Assembly: GCF_000177375.1 (NCBI RefSeq)
Contig: NZ_ADFR01000003.1
Coordinates: 141,244 to 205,243 of the forward strand
DNA from: Bulleidia extructa W1219
GTDB lineage: Bacteria; Bacillota_I; Bacilli_A; Erysipelotrichales; Erysipelotrichaceae
DNA: 64,000 nt
Direction: 5' to 3'
Part shown: piece by piece, positions 9,931 to 19,422 of the stretch
Layout of the letters: each line of letters opens with the position of its first letter
Numbering within the stretch: the stretch's first letter is position 1
Program-made: the position numbers and the translations under genes
Notes under the pieces: generated by a model
What the model was told of the DNA's origin: nothing
Database searches by the model: none
The model's input: only the letters and a program-made list of their open reading frames with translations

Positions 9931-11064
9931 ATGAAAAGAGGGAAAGAATGTATTGCTATGTTACTGGCAGGTGGCCAAGGCAGTCGTTTAGAAGCCTTAA
10001 CGAAAGCCACTGCAAAACCGGCTGTATCTTTTGGAGGGAAGTTTCGAATTATTGATTTTTCTTTATCGAATTGTGCCAATTCCAACATTGATACTGTAGG
10101 TGTTTTAACGCAATACCGTCCTTATGTGTTGAATAATTACATTGGTAGTGGAAGGGCATGGGGCTTAGATTCAAAAACCGGTGGTGTTTCTATTTTACCC
10201 CCTTATGCGACGGAAAGTGGGGGCTCTTGGTATGAGGGAACAGCGGATGCTATCTATCAAAACTTGGACTATATTCGCTTGCATCGTCCAAAGTATGTGG
10301 TGATTTTATCTGGCGATCATTTATATCGAATGGATTATCAGAAAATGTTGGATTTCCACATTCATCATGAAGCGGATCTAACCATTGCTGTAAAGCCGGT
10401 CCCAATGGAAGAAGCTTCTCGCTTTGGGATTATGTCTACCAATAAGAGTGGTCGAATTACTAAATTTGAAGAAAAGCCGGAACATCCGGAATCCAATTTA
10501 GCTTCTATGGGAATTTATATTTTTAGTGCCGATTGTTTAGAAAAAGCATTGATGGAAGACCATGAAAAAGAGGAATCTGAACACGATTTTGGTAAAAATA
10601 TTATTCCGACTTTATTAAAAGCTAAGGGAAGAATCTTTGCGTATGAATTTTTCGGCTTTTGGAAGGATGTGGGAACGATCCCTAGTTACTATCACACCAG
10701 TATGAATCTTTTAAGTAAGCATCCGGAATTAGATTTGTATGATAGTACATTTCCTATCTATAGCAATGAAGACGTTAGTCCGGCCCATTATATTTCCAAA
10801 GAAGCGGATGTGAATAATTGCATTATCGGTAATGGATCGGAGATTTTTGGAAAAGTACATCATTCCATCCTCAGTAGCGATTGTTATATTGGAGAAGGAG
10901 CGGTTGTAACTGATTCGATTTTATTACCAGGATCTTGTGTGGAAGCGGGAGCCATAGTGACTCGTAGTATTATGGGGGAAAATTCGGTGGTGAAAAAAGG
11001 AGCTAATCTTGGTGCGGAAAAAGGACGTATTACCGTTATTGGTGATGCGCAAGTGATTGAATAG
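9931..11064 (+). CDS. glgC: Glucose-1-phosphate adenylyltransferase, catalytic subunit GlgC
   Basis: A 377-residue enzyme making ADP-glucose from ATP and glucose-1-phosphate. The nucleotidyltransferase start [16 protein letters not shown] and the downstream [15 protein letters not shown] are near residues 9-45; [10 protein letters not shown] (about 128) and [20 protein letters not shown] (about 185) carry substrate-binding residues. The C-terminal third is a left-handed beta-helix of hexapeptide repeats. Ribosome binding site AGGAGG. It is followed after 11 bases by glgD, whose product is expected to be the regulatory partner in a mixed tetramer, as is known for Firmicutes such as Geobacillus. 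Confidence 0.96.
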   Translation: MKRGKECIAMLLAGGQGSRLEALTKATAKPAVSFGGKFRIIDFSLSNCANSNIDTVGVLTQYRPYVLNNYIGSGRAWGLDSKTGGVSILPPYATESGGSWYEGTADAIYQNLDYIRLHRPKYVVILSGDHLYRMDYQKMLDFHIHHEADLTIAVKPVPMEEASRFGIMSTNKSGRITKFEEKPEHPESNLASMGIYIFSADCLEKALMEDHEKEESEHDFGKNIIPTLLKAKGRIFAYEFFGFWKDVGTIPSYYHTSMNLLSKHPELDLYDSTFPIYSNEDVSPAHYISKEADVNNCIIGNGSEIFGKVHHSILSSDCYIGEGAVVTDSILLPGSCVEAGAIVTRSIMGENSVVKKGANLGAEKGRITVIGDAQVIE

Positions 11065-11075
11065 GAGGAACATGT

Positions 11076-12170
11076 ATGGATAATGTCATTGGAATTATTT
11101 CAGCAAATTTTGATACGCCTGAATTGGATGAATTGACCAAAGATCGTTCGGTTTCGGCTTTACCGTATGGTTCTAGATACCGTTTAATTGACTTTGCTTT
11201 ATCCAATATGACGAACTCAGGAATTAATAGTGTCGGTATTATAACGCCTTATTCCTATCGTTCCTTATTAGATCATGTTAGTTCGGGTGAATATTGGAAT
11301 CTGACAAAGAGAAATGGTGGGTTGTTTATATTGCCGGGAGCCGTTTATGGTCCTAATAATAAACGATCTCATTTATTGTTGCGTGATATTCGTAAGAATT
11401 CGATTTATTTGAAACGTTCACAAGCTGAATTTGTACTCATCACAGCTAGTAATGTCATTTACAATATGAATTTTCAAGAGATGATTCATCAGCATAATGA
11501 ATCCGGTGCTGATATGACTCTGTTGTATAAAATAGCTTCTAAAAATATGCCGGATTCAACCAAAATAGAACTGAAGAAGAATCGCATCATAGACTTCGAT
11601 CGTAATGTCGAAAAGGGAGATGCCATGTTGATTCCGACGGTTGTGATTAACCGTAAGCTTCTCTTGAAGGTGTTGGATTGGTATGCCAATGTAGATTATA
11701 TGGATTTACAAAGTTTCTTAAACAACAATACCAAGAATTTAGTCATGGAAGGATATCAATTTGATGGCTATATGCACCTTGTTTCTTCAATGAATGATTA
11801 CTATCAAATGACGATGGACTTATTGAAGAATGATATTCGCCATGAATTGTTTTCAAAAGAAAATCCAATTATGACAAAAGACAGAGATCGTTCATCTACG
11901 CAATACAAGGACGAAGCGAAGGTATCCAATTCTTTAGTGCCGGCTGGTTGTGTGATTGAAGGAACGGTTGAAAATTCAGTGTTGTTTAGAAATGTGAAAG
12001 TTGGTAAGGGGGCCGTGGTTCGTAACTCCATTATTCTTCAATCTTGTGTGATTGAAGAGGGAGCGAAAGTGGAGTACGCTGTGATTGATCGTCGAAATGT
12101 GGTGGCGAAAGACAGTGTTTTAAAAGGTACCGTCAAGCATTTATTGGTATTGCCGAAAAAAGGAGATTAA
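11076..12170 (+). CDS. glgD: Glucose-1-phosphate adenylyltransferase regulatory subunit GlgD
   Basis: A 364-residue GlgC paralogue. It keeps the overall fold (YGSRYRLIDFALSNMTNSGINSVGI near residue 31) and the beta-helix C terminus, but lacks the GGxGxRL nucleotide-binding loop and the EEKP sugar-binding motif of GlgC, as expected of a subunit that modulates rather than catalyses. Ribosome binding site AGGAGGAA overlaps the glgC stop. GlgD is confined mainly to Firmicutes, which supports the taxonomic reading of the window. Confidence 0.94.
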   Translation: MDNVIGIISANFDTPELDELTKDRSVSALPYGSRYRLIDFALSNMTNSGINSVGIITPYSYRSLLDHVSSGEYWNLTKRNGGLFILPGAVYGPNNKRSHLLLRDIRKNSIYLKRSQAEFVLITASNVIYNMNFQEMIHQHNESGADMTLLYKIASKNMPDSTKIELKKNRIIDFDRNVEKGDAMLIPTVVINRKLLLKVLDWYANVDYMDLQSFLNNNTKNLVMEGYQFDGYMHLVSSMNDYYQMTMDLLKNDIRHELFSKENPIMTKDRDRSSTQYKDEAKVSNSLVPAGCVIEGTVENSVLFRNVKVGKGAVVRNSIILQSCVIEEGAKVEYAVIDRRNVVAKDSVLKGTVKHLLVLPKKGD

Positions 12171-12175
12171 TAACG

Positions 12176-13723
12176 ATGAAAAGAAATGTTCGAGTTTTGT
12201 TTGCTACGTATGAAGCAGCCCCGTTTCTAAAGATTGGTGGCTTAGGGGATGTGGCTGGATCTTTACCGCTTGCTTTAAAAGAGAATCATTGTGATGTACG
12301 AGTGATTTTACCCAAATTTTCAATGATTCCAAGCGAATATTTAGAACAAATGCGTCATGTTGGTGAATTTCAAGTTCCCTTGGGATGGCGCCAACAATAT
12401 TGTGGTATTGAAGAATTGCAATACAAAGGAATCACTTGGTATTTTGTAGATAATGAATATTATTTTAAGCGAGATGGTGTTTACGGTTATTTTGATGATG
12501 GGGAAAGAATTGCCTTCTTTTCCAAGGCATTGGTTGAAGCAATCCAATATTTAGATTTTGAACCGGATGTTCTTCATTGTCATGATTGGCATACGGCTTT
12601 ATCTTCTGTCTTCTTAAGAGAATTTTATCGTGGAATTGAGAAATATGATCGTATTAAAACGGTTTTTACTGTTCATAATCTTAAGTTTCAAGGGCAAATG
12701 TCGGATAATGTTTTAGGAGATATTCTTGGTTTATCGGATATTCCGGCGGCTGTGAATCAGCTTAGAATGGATAAAGACTCAGTGAATTTTATGAAAGGGG
12801 CTGTATCGTATAGTGATGTCTTGACCACCGTGAGTCCAAGTTATGCTTTGGAGATTCAAACACCAACTTATGGGGAACATTTGGAATATATTTTCCAAAG
12901 AAGAAATTCTATTTTACATGGTATTTTAAACGGTATTGATACAGTCGCTTATAATCCAAAGACGGATCCATGGCTTAAGAAAAATTATAGTATTCAAGAT
13001 TTATCCGGTAAGCAAGAATGCAAAAAAACGTTGCAACAAGAGGTAGGCTTAGAAGTCAACATAGATAAGCCGTTGGTGGCTGTTATTTCACGTTTGACCA
13101 GACAAAAAGGCTTGGATTTAGTTATTAATAAACTTCCTGAATTTTTAAATCACAATATTCAATTGGTAGTTTTAGGAACGGGAGACAGGGATTATGAAGA
13201 AACCTTGAAAGCATATGCGTTAGGATCTAATGGTCAGATATCAGCACAAATTTGTTTTGATGAAGGCTTAGCTCATCGAGTATATGCCGGAGCAGATATG
13301 ATTTTAGTCCCTTCTTTGTTTGAACCATGCGGTTTAACACAAATGATGGCACAAGCCTATGGTACTTTACCGATTGTTCGGGAAACAGGGGGCTTAAAGG
13401 ATTCCGTCATTCCATACAACCAATTCACAGGTGAGGGAGATGGTTTTAGTTTCGCGAATTTCAATGCCGAAGAAATGTTTGACACTGTTTTGAATGCGGT
13501 AGACGTTTATGATCACCATAAAGAGGCTTGGTTGAATTTAATGAAAGCAGCTATGAAAAAAGATCATTCTTGGAATCGATCTGCTAAGCAATATGCCGAG
13601 ATTTATTATGGGTTACATCCTGAACTGGAAAGAGAAGATCCAATAGTTCAAAAGAGAACAGGTAAGGCGGCTAAGAAGGTAGCCGGAGAAGAAAAAAAGG
13701 CTGAAAAACCAAAAAGAAAATAG
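12176..13723 (+). CDS. glgA: Glycogen synthase GlgA (ADP-glucose dependent)
   Basis: A 515-residue GT5 glycosyltransferase that elongates alpha-1,4-glucan from ADP-glucose. The N-terminal ADP-glucose-binding motif KIGGLGDVAGSLP begins at Lys19, and the C-terminal Rossmann domain has VISRLTRQKGLDL and SLFEPCGLTQMMAQAYG. The last ~35 residues are a lysine-rich extension (KAAKKVAGEEKKAEKPKRK) beyond the usual GT5 end; it may be a flexible tail. The gene follows glgD by 5 bases and is expected to act with GlgC/GlgD and GlgB in the cytosol. Confidence 0.96.
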   Translation: MKRNVRVLFATYEAAPFLKIGGLGDVAGSLPLALKENHCDVRVILPKFSMIPSEYLEQMRHVGEFQVPLGWRQQYCGIEELQYKGITWYFVDNEYYFKRDGVYGYFDDGERIAFFSKALVEAIQYLDFEPDVLHCHDWHTALSSVFLREFYRGIEKYDRIKTVFTVHNLKFQGQMSDNVLGDILGLSDIPAAVNQLRMDKDSVNFMKGAVSYSDVLTTVSPSYALEIQTPTYGEHLEYIFQRRNSILHGILNGIDTVAYNPKTDPWLKKNYSIQDLSGKQECKKTLQQEVGLEVNIDKPLVAVISRLTRQKGLDLVINKLPEFLNHNIQLVVLGTGDRDYEETLKAYALGSNGQISAQICFDEGLAHRVYAGADMILVPSLFEPCGLTQMMAQAYGTLPIVRETGGLKDSVIPYNQFTGEGDGFSFANFNAEEMFDTVLNAVDVYDHHKEAWLNLMKAAMKKDHSWNRSAKQYAEIYYGLHPELEREDPIVQKRTGKAAKKVAGEEKKAEKPKRK

Positions 13724-13748
13724 TCTTAAAGAAGCGGATATAATATTT

Positions 13749-15683
13749 ATGGAAATGATACACAATACACGCCAAAAGCAGTTTCGCAGTCCGTTTGGTG
13801 CTATACCGGTTGGAAAGCAAGTGGAATTAGCTTTATGGGTTAAAGACACAGATGTTCAAAAGTGTGAATTAAGAATTTGGATTGATGATCAAGGGGAACA
13901 ATTGATGCCCATGGAAGTAGATGAAAGGGGATTTCATCTACTTTTTCCCTGTCAACAAAAAGCCATTGTTTGGTATTATTTTAAATTAACTTTAATGGAT
14001 GGTTCAACGCTCTATTATGGAGCCAGACAGGGTTATCAAGGGGGAATTGGGCAAATTTATTCTTATGAACCACCTTCTTTTCAATTGACTGTTTATCAAC
14101 CTCGCTCTATTCCGGATTGGTATAAAAAATCCGTTGTTTACCAGATTTTTCCGGATCGTTTTTATCGTGGAAAAGATTGGCAAGCGTTAACTAAAAAGGC
14201 TTTGTCAAAGGAAAGAAAAGGCCCTGGTCATCGATTGGTAGAAGATTGGAATACCGTTCCCGGTTATGATAAAGATGAACAAGGGCGGATTCGAAATTGG
14301 GATTTTTATGGAGGGACGCTTTCAGGAATTCAAGAAAAGCTTCCGTACCTTAAAGAATTGGGAATTCAAGTGATTTATTTAAATCCCATCTTTGAGGCTT
14401 CTAGTAATCACCGCTACGATACAGGAAATTATCTTCATGTTGATGACATGTTAGGAGGAGATGAAGCGTTTACTTCTCTAGTAAAAGATGCTGAGAAATA
14501 TGGTATTTCCATTATTTTAGATGGTGTTTTCAATCACACAGGTTGTGATTCTGTATATTTTAATCGCTATGGAAATTATCCTGAAATAGGGGCCTATCAA
14601 TCCGAACAATCGAAGTATCGAGATTGGTTTTATTTCCGAGAAGATGGCTATTATCATTCTTGGTGGGGAGTGGATGATTTGCCGGCTTTGAATCAAGACA
14701 ATGAAGCGTATCGACGTTTAATTTGCCAAGATCAAGAGGGTGTGATTCGTAAATGGTTAAAAACCGGGGTTAAAGGTTGGCGTTTGGATGTTGCAGATGA
14801 ATTGAAAGAAGAGTTCATTGTTGAAATCAAGAAAGCGGTTGAGGAAACGATCGGTGATCAAGGGCTTTTAATTGGTGAAGTTTGGGAAGATGCGTCCAAT
14901 AAAATCAGTTATGGAAAATTGCGACATTATTTTTTAGGAGATGAATTGGATGGTGTGATGAATTATCCATGGCGTGATGGTATCCAGCGATTTCTTTTAA
15001 AAGAGATCAACGCTTATGATTTGTGCGAAATCATTACTTCAATTCAAGAAAATTATCCACCGGAAAACTTACAAGGAAATTTAAATATGATGAGTTCCCA
15101 TGACTCCATTCGTTCAATAACGAAATTGGGTGGGGCTCCAATGTATCTGAGTGAAACAGAAAAGAAAAATTACCGTTTATCTGATGAACAACGACAGCTG
15201 GCAAAATCACGAATTTGGTTGATGGTTTTATTACAAATGACATTACCGGGAGTTCCATCCATTTATTATGGAGATGAAGCAGGCTTGGAAGGATTTGAAG
15301 ATCCATACAATCGTGCCAGTTATCCTTGGGGGAAAGAAGATTCGGATATTCTAACCATGTATCGCAATGCGATCGCTTTAAGGAATTGTTTAGATGTATT
15401 CCAAGAAGGTAGTTTATATTGCTTTGCATTGAATGAAGATGTCTTAGGTTATTATCGAGAGGATAAAGACACTAAGTGTGTTTTTTTAGTGAATCGTAGT
15501 CTGAGTCAAACGCATTCTTTTGAATTGGAAGCGAAGTCTTTTCATGGTTTTGATCTATTAAGTGGGGATCGTTTTGATTGCTCGGATGGGCAATTAAGAG
15601 GAGACATTTGGCCAATGCAGGCAAAATTGATCTCTTTCTTAAATGAAGAGGAACAGGAAAGAAAGATAGAGAAGATTTTTTAA
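13749..15683 (+). CDS. GH13 alpha-glucan hydrolase, neopullulanase/cyclomaltodextrinase-like
   Basis: A 644-residue cytosolic enzyme (no signal peptide) with an N-terminal beta domain of about 125 residues and a GH13 barrel. The phrase VYQIFPDRFYRG is typical of the neopullulanase/maltogenic amylase group. Catalytic regions: DGVFNHTG from Asp258, GWRLDVADEL with nucleophile Asp347, GEVWED with Glu377, and SSHDS with Asp452. It likely trims maltodextrins or debranches glycogen remnants left by GlgP, replacing the glgX or malQ absent from this operon. There is no clear ribosome binding site; a TATAAT occurs at 13739-13744, only 4 bases before the ATG, so the start may instead be the ATG at 13755. 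Confidence 0.88.
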   Translation: MEMIHNTRQKQFRSPFGAIPVGKQVELALWVKDTDVQKCELRIWIDDQGEQLMPMEVDERGFHLLFPCQQKAIVWYYFKLTLMDGSTLYYGARQGYQGGIGQIYSYEPPSFQLTVYQPRSIPDWYKKSVVYQIFPDRFYRGKDWQALTKKALSKERKGPGHRLVEDWNTVPGYDKDEQGRIRNWDFYGGTLSGIQEKLPYLKELGIQVIYLNPIFEASSNHRYDTGNYLHVDDMLGGDEAFTSLVKDAEKYGISIILDGVFNHTGCDSVYFNRYGNYPEIGAYQSEQSKYRDWFYFREDGYYHSWWGVDDLPALNQDNEAYRRLICQDQEGVIRKWLKTGVKGWRLDVADELKEEFIVEIKKAVEETIGDQGLLIGEVWEDASNKISYGKLRHYFLGDELDGVMNYPWRDGIQRFLLKEINAYDLCEIITSIQENYPPENLQGNLNMMSSHDSIRSITKLGGAPMYLSETEKKNYRLSDEQRQLAKSRIWLMVLLQMTLPGVPSIYYGDEAGLEGFEDPYNRASYPWGKEDSDILTMYRNAIALRNCLDVFQEGSLYCFALNEDVLGYYREDKDTKCVFLVNRSLSQTHSFELEAKSFHGFDLLSGDRFDCSDGQLRGDIWPMQAKLISFLNEEEQERKIEKIF

Positions 15684-15705
15684 AAAAGGACTGGGCCGGC
15701 TTTTT
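15682..15705 (+). terminator. Possible weak terminator of the glycogen operon
   Basis: AAAAAG (15683-15688) pairs with CTTTTT (15700-15705), with an inner CTG/CGG pairing and a small GA bulge. The T run is part of the stem, so efficiency is uncertain. The rest of the gap to 15888 shows nothing clear. Confidence 0.4.
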
Positions 15706-15888
15706 AAAAGAGACATGAATACGTTAAATTTAGAAAGTGCTTTGCTTTAGTTCGTTCTTTGATGGATAAATGTGTTTCAATGAATCATGGAAAAATTTTA
15801 AGAAAAAGTGAAAGATTCTTTTTGAACGGTTTGAAATATACAAAGTGTCTTTTCTATGACAAGATGATCTTATAGGAAGAAAAAGGGA

Positions 15889-16611
15889 ATGAGGATGAAG
15901 CAAGCGATAGAAAAATTTTATGAAATCATTCAGCAAGGACATAAAATCGTATTTTTTACAGGAGCTGGTGTTTCTACAGCTAGTGGAATCCCTGATTTTC
16001 GTAGTCAAGATGGCCTATATCATCAAAAGTACACTGATCCACCGGAAAAGATTTTAAGTCATTCTTACTTTATGGAACATACGGCGGAATTTTTTGAATT
16101 TTATCGTGATAAAATGTTGTATTTAAATGTTCGTGATTCCTATGTGCATCAATTCATAGCTCAGTTAGAAAAAGAGGGAAAGTCGGTCAATGTTATCACT
16201 CAAAATATTGATGGACTTCATCAAAAGGCGGGTTCCGGTCATGTTTTAGAATTGCATGGATCTGTTTTGCGGAATTATTGTATGAATTGTCATCAAGCAA
16301 GATCAGCTCAATTTATAAAAGAGTCTGTAGGAATTCCAAAATGTTCGATTTGTGGCGGGATCATCAAACCGGATGTGGTCTTATATGAAGAAGGGTTGGA
16401 TGAAAAAATCTTATATCAAGCGATACGGGTTTTGGATGAAGCAGATGTTTGTGTGATTATGGGGACTTCTTTAGTAGTGTATCCGGCTGCCGGATTATTA
16501 CGTTATTTTCATGGTGATACATTGGTTTTGATCAATCGAGAAATAACTCCCTATGATGATCAGGCTGATTTAGTGCTGCACATGGATTTTAAGGAAATTT
16601 TTCAAAAATAG
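15889..16611 (+). CDS. Sir2-family NAD-dependent protein deacylase
   Basis: A 240-residue sirtuin that removes acyl groups from lysine using NAD. The NAD-binding motif GAGVSTASGIPDFRS begins near residue 26, TQNIDGLHQKAG near 105 and the catalytic HGS just after. Two Cys-x2-Cys pairs (CMNC and CSIC) form the structural zinc site. Start at 15889 or at the in-frame ATG 15895; AAAGGG at 15882-15887 suits the second, AGGAAG upstream suits the first. The following GDPD gene has its own promoter-like box, so this is probably a single-gene unit. The NAD salvage operon lies elsewhere in the window. Confidence 0.94.
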   Translation: MRMKQAIEKFYEIIQQGHKIVFFTGAGVSTASGIPDFRSQDGLYHQKYTDPPEKILSHSYFMEHTAEFFEFYRDKMLYLNVRDSYVHQFIAQLEKEGKSVNVITQNIDGLHQKAGSGHVLELHGSVLRNYCMNCHQARSAQFIKESVGIPKCSICGGIIKPDVVLYEEGLDEKILYQAIRVLDEADVCVIMGTSLVVYPAAGLLRYFHGDTLVLINREITPYDDQADLVLHMDFKEIFQK

Positions 16612-16624
16612 AAGTATAAAAAAT

Positions 16625-16641
16625 GGTATAGTAGTTCTATG
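16625..16641 (+). promoter_or_regulatory. Extended -10 box directly before a leaderless start
   Basis: TGG (16624-16626) followed by TATAGT (16627-16632), then exactly 6 bases, then the ATG at 16639. There is no ribosome binding site. This spacing places the transcription start at or next to the A of the ATG. Confidence 0.6.
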
Positions 16642-18369
16642 AAAAAATGGTTAGCGAATACAAATATCTGGATTAAAGCATTCTTTCGCTTTTTAAGTAT
16701 GAGTCTTGTACTGTATCCGATTTATACAATCTTTTTAAAAGGAATGTTAACGTATGTTTTTCGTCAAATCATTCATTATTCCGGCTTTTATATTTTGAAT
16801 AAAGAAAATCTGTTGCATATTTTCCGACAACCAGTGATGGTGCTGGCGTTTATTTTATTTGCGTTAGTATCTTGTGCCATCATTTTTTCAGAGTTTTCAT
16901 TATTGTTATACTCTGTGATGGATGAGCTGCATTGGAAGGAGTTAACTAAATTTTTTAGAGATAGAATTTGGTCAAAATGTAAACAATTATGTGGTCCGGG
17001 GATTTTCTTTTTTATTCTATATTTGATTTTAATGATTCCTTTGGCTAATTTAGGGTTAAGTTCTAGTTTAATAGCGAAATGGAAAATTCCGGATTTTATT
17101 GGAGATGAATTGATGAAGAGTACCGCCGGTATTTTGGGATATGGAGCGATCATGCTTTCCGTTGCTTACATCAATTTACGTTTGTTGTATTTTTTGCCTT
17201 TATTTTCCTTAACAAAAAGAGGTCCTAAAGAAGCTTTATGGGATTCATGGCAGGAAACAAAAGGGAAAACCTTGCTTCATATTGCCTATATTTTGTTATA
17301 TGGTATTTTTGCTGTCATTGTTATTGTATCTGTCTACGCATTAAGCGCCATTATTTTTAGTAAATGGGATCCATTTGGAACTTCCTTAATGAAAGAGGGT
17401 CTCTTTTATTCTATTTTAATGGGTACGAATTATGCCATCCATATGGGACTGAAATTTGTGTTGATTATGATGATGATTCAAATTCACAATCAACCGTTTT
17501 CTCGTAAAAAAAGACCTCTTTATCAAAATGTTCGTTTATGGATTGTGGTGGCAGGAATTTTTTCATTATTTGTGTCGGGGTATATACAATTATCCTTATT
17601 AGAAGATCATCCGACAGCTTTAAAAATTTCTCATCGAGGAGACAGCTCGAATTTTGTTGAAAATAGCTTAGAAGCCCTTGAATCAGCTCATCAAAAAAAG
17701 GCTGATTTTGTAGAAATGGATGTTTTAATGACTAAGGATAAACAATTTGTGGTCTTTCATGATCGAACGTTAAAACGTATGGCTGGTTTGAATCGGAAAG
17801 TATCTGATTTAACTTTAGAACAGCTACAAAGAATTTCTATTCGTAATGAAGCAGGAATGACTAGCCGCATCCCCAGTCTTAAGGAATATATTGAAAAATC
17901 CAATCGTTTGAAACAGCCTCTATTGATTGAATTAAAGCCGGAAAAAGGGAAAGTTCAGGAATTTATGAAAGCTTTTTTAAAGCAATATAAATCGTTAAAT
18001 CCCTTGAATCAAAATCGCTTCATTTCTCTTTATTTGGATGCTTTACTAGAAGCAAAAAAGGCATTACCTTCGATTCAAACGGGGTATATTATCCCTTTTC
18101 AATTGGGATCTTTAGAAAATTATCCGGTGGATTTTTATTTGGTGGAAGAATTTAGTTATAACCATTTATTTGCTTTATCAGCTAAGAAACAAAAAAAACA
18201 AGTTTTTGTTTGGACCATCAATAAAGAAAACAAAATGAAAGAGCTGTTATTAAATGGTGTAGACGGTCTTTTAACAGATGATGTTTCACTTCTTTCGATG
18301 ATTATGAAAGAAATTACAGGACAAAATTATTATGAAAAAGCACTACGATTGATAGAAGCCAAAAGTTAA
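16639..18369 (+). CDS. Membrane-anchored glycerophosphodiester phosphodiesterase
   Basis: A 576-residue two-part protein. The first ~320 residues contain about seven to eight hydrophobic segments, as in the GDPD membrane domain family; the rest is a GDPD barrel with ISHRGDSSNFVENSLEAL at about residues 329-346 (His, Arg-Gly and Glu of the active site), EMDVLMTKD (metal-binding Glu and Asp) and FHDRTLKRM (second catalytic His). It cleaves glycerophosphodiesters to glycerol-3-phosphate and an alcohol, probably at the membrane, and may process lipid head groups or teichoic acid fragments. It has no ribosome binding site; an extended -10 box lies 6 bases before the ATG, so the mRNA is probably leaderless. 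Confidence 0.9.
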   Translation: MKKWLANTNIWIKAFFRFLSMSLVLYPIYTIFLKGMLTYVFRQIIHYSGFYILNKENLLHIFRQPVMVLAFILFALVSCAIIFSEFSLLLYSVMDELHWKELTKFFRDRIWSKCKQLCGPGIFFFILYLILMIPLANLGLSSSLIAKWKIPDFIGDELMKSTAGILGYGAIMLSVAYINLRLLYFLPLFSLTKRGPKEALWDSWQETKGKTLLHIAYILLYGIFAVIVIVSVYALSAIIFSKWDPFGTSLMKEGLFYSILMGTNYAIHMGLKFVLIMMMIQIHNQPFSRKKRPLYQNVRLWIVVAGIFSLFVSGYIQLSLLEDHPTALKISHRGDSSNFVENSLEALESAHQKKADFVEMDVLMTKDKQFVVFHDRTLKRMAGLNRKVSDLTLEQLQRISIRNEAGMTSRIPSLKEYIEKSNRLKQPLLIELKPEKGKVQEFMKAFLKQYKSLNPLNQNRFISLYLDALLEAKKALPSIQTGYIIPFQLGSLENYPVDFYLVEEFSYNHLFALSAKKQKKQVFVWTINKENKMKELLLNGVDGLLTDDVSLLSMIMKEITGQNYYEKALRLIEAKS

Positions 18370-18395
18370 AAAGAGAAGCTTAAGCTTCTCTTTTC
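18368..18395. terminator. Bidirectional terminator between GDPD and degV genes
   Basis: Perfect palindrome GAGAAGCTTAAGCTTCTC (18373-18390) flanked by A run on the left and T run on the right, so it can end transcription from both convergent genes. It overlaps the degV stop codon. Confidence 0.88.
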
Positions 18396-19264
18396 TTTCC
18401 TCTATAAGCAATTCCGATAAAATCAGGACCGACATGACTGGCAATGGTTGGACCAAGACTGGTGATGATGACAAGATCAGGTTTCAGTTTTGGGTAGAGA
18501 GATAATAATTCTTCCCGTATTTTTTGAGCTTCTTCTAAACAATCGGCATGGATGATAGCCAATTCTTCTTGATAGGTATTTTCAGTAAAATCTTCTTCAA
18601 TCCAAGTTAAAAGTTCTTTTAGACAATGTTTCCTTCCCCGAACGGTACGCTTGGAAATTAAAGCTCCGAATTGATCTAAGTAGATTAGCGGTTTAATAGA
18701 AAGAAGGGATCCGACAATTGCAGAAGCGTTGGATAAACGACCACCTTTTCTTAACCATTTCAAATCTTCCACCATAAAGTGATGCACATATTCCAGAGCA
18801 TGATCTTTGGCCCATTGAACGCATTCTTCATAAGAGGATCCGGTCTCTTTTAAGTGAACTAAGTGTTTAACTAATAGCGCTAAGCCAGCGGTGATGGAAT
18901 AGCTTTCTACCATTTGAATTTGAATATTTGGAAATTCTTGAGCAACCGTTTGGATAGCTTTTTCGGCATTGTGAATGGACTTGGATACAGCACGAGCCAT
19001 ATCCATAAAAAGAATATCTTTTCCTTGTTTAGCAAGGTTACGGAAAAATTCTTCATAGGCATATTCAGAAATTTGTGATGTGTTTGGTTGGATACCTAAG
19101 CGCATAGCGTTAAACAAGCGACGTTGGGATTCTTCACTACAATCATCCAAATAAATATGATCATTTAATGTATAGGAATAAGAGATAAATGGAATCTGGT
19201 GTTCTTTTAGATATGTGATAGGTAAATCAGCTGTTGAAGCTGTAGCAATCATAAATTCTTTCAT
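18380..19264 (-). CDS. DegV family fatty-acid-binding protein
   Basis: A 294-residue protein with the DegV opening FMIATASTADLPITYL, LFMDMARAVSKSIHNAE, and the central motif HFMVEDLKWLRKGGRLS typical of this family. Members bind fatty acids and some (FakB) present them to the fatty acid kinase FakA for phosphorylation; no fakA is adjacent. The ATG at 19264 is chosen because GAGG sits 6 bases upstream on this strand; the longer frame starting at 19288 has no ribosome binding site. It is convergent with the GDPD gene and shares its terminator. Confidence 0.9.
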   Translation of the reverse strand: MKEFMIATASTADLPITYLKEHQIPFISYSYTLNDHIYLDDCSEESQRRLFNAMRLGIQPNTSQISEYAYEEFFRNLAKQGKDILFMDMARAVSKSIHNAEKAIQTVAQEFPNIQIQMVESYSITAGLALLVKHLVHLKETGSSYEECVQWAKDHALEYVHHFMVEDLKWLRKGGRLSNASAIVGSLLSIKPLIYLDQFGALISKRTVRGRKHCLKELLTWIEEDFTENTYQEELAIIHADCLEEAQKIREELLSLYPKLKPDLVIITSLGPTIASHVGPDFIGIAYRGKKREA

Positions 19265-19354
19265 AGATAACCTCAATTCTATTACCATATTTTACACGTT
19301 AATTTTGAAAGAAACAATTTTTTTAGCAAAGTCAAAAGGGGTTAAGAAGGTTCA

Positions 19355-19383
19355 TTGACAAGGGGTGGACGTAAGTATAGACT
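19355..19383 (+). promoter_or_regulatory. feo operon promoter
   Basis: Consensus TTGACA at 19355-19360. The -10 is TAGACT (19378-19383, 17-base spacing) or TATAGA (19376-19381, 15-base spacing). Two overlapping palindromes start immediately downstream. Confidence 0.65.
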
Positions 19384-19406
19384 AACTATAGTTAGAGCCA
19401 TCTAAC
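19382..19406 (+). promoter_or_regulatory. Nested palindromic operator of the feo operon
   Basis: A perfect 14-bp palindrome CTAACTATAGTTAG (19382-19395) shares its right half with a second inverted repeat GTTAGAGCCATCTAAC (19391-19406, 6-bp arms). Both lie around the expected transcription start, where a bound repressor would block the promoter. A metal-sensing regulator of the DtxR/MntR type would be expected for feo genes; the identity of the regulator is inference. Confidence 0.6.
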
Positions 19407-19422
19407 CTGGGGGAGGACATGA

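Noticed and set aside
13739..13744. TATAAT before the GH13 gene as a fifth leaderless promoter
   Set aside because: The spacing to the ATG is four bases, not six, there is no -35, and the gene is 25 bases after glgA in the same operon.
15034..15429. 131-codon minus-strand frame within the GH13 gene
   Set aside because: Antisense shadow of conserved GH13 sequence; no start signal or domain.
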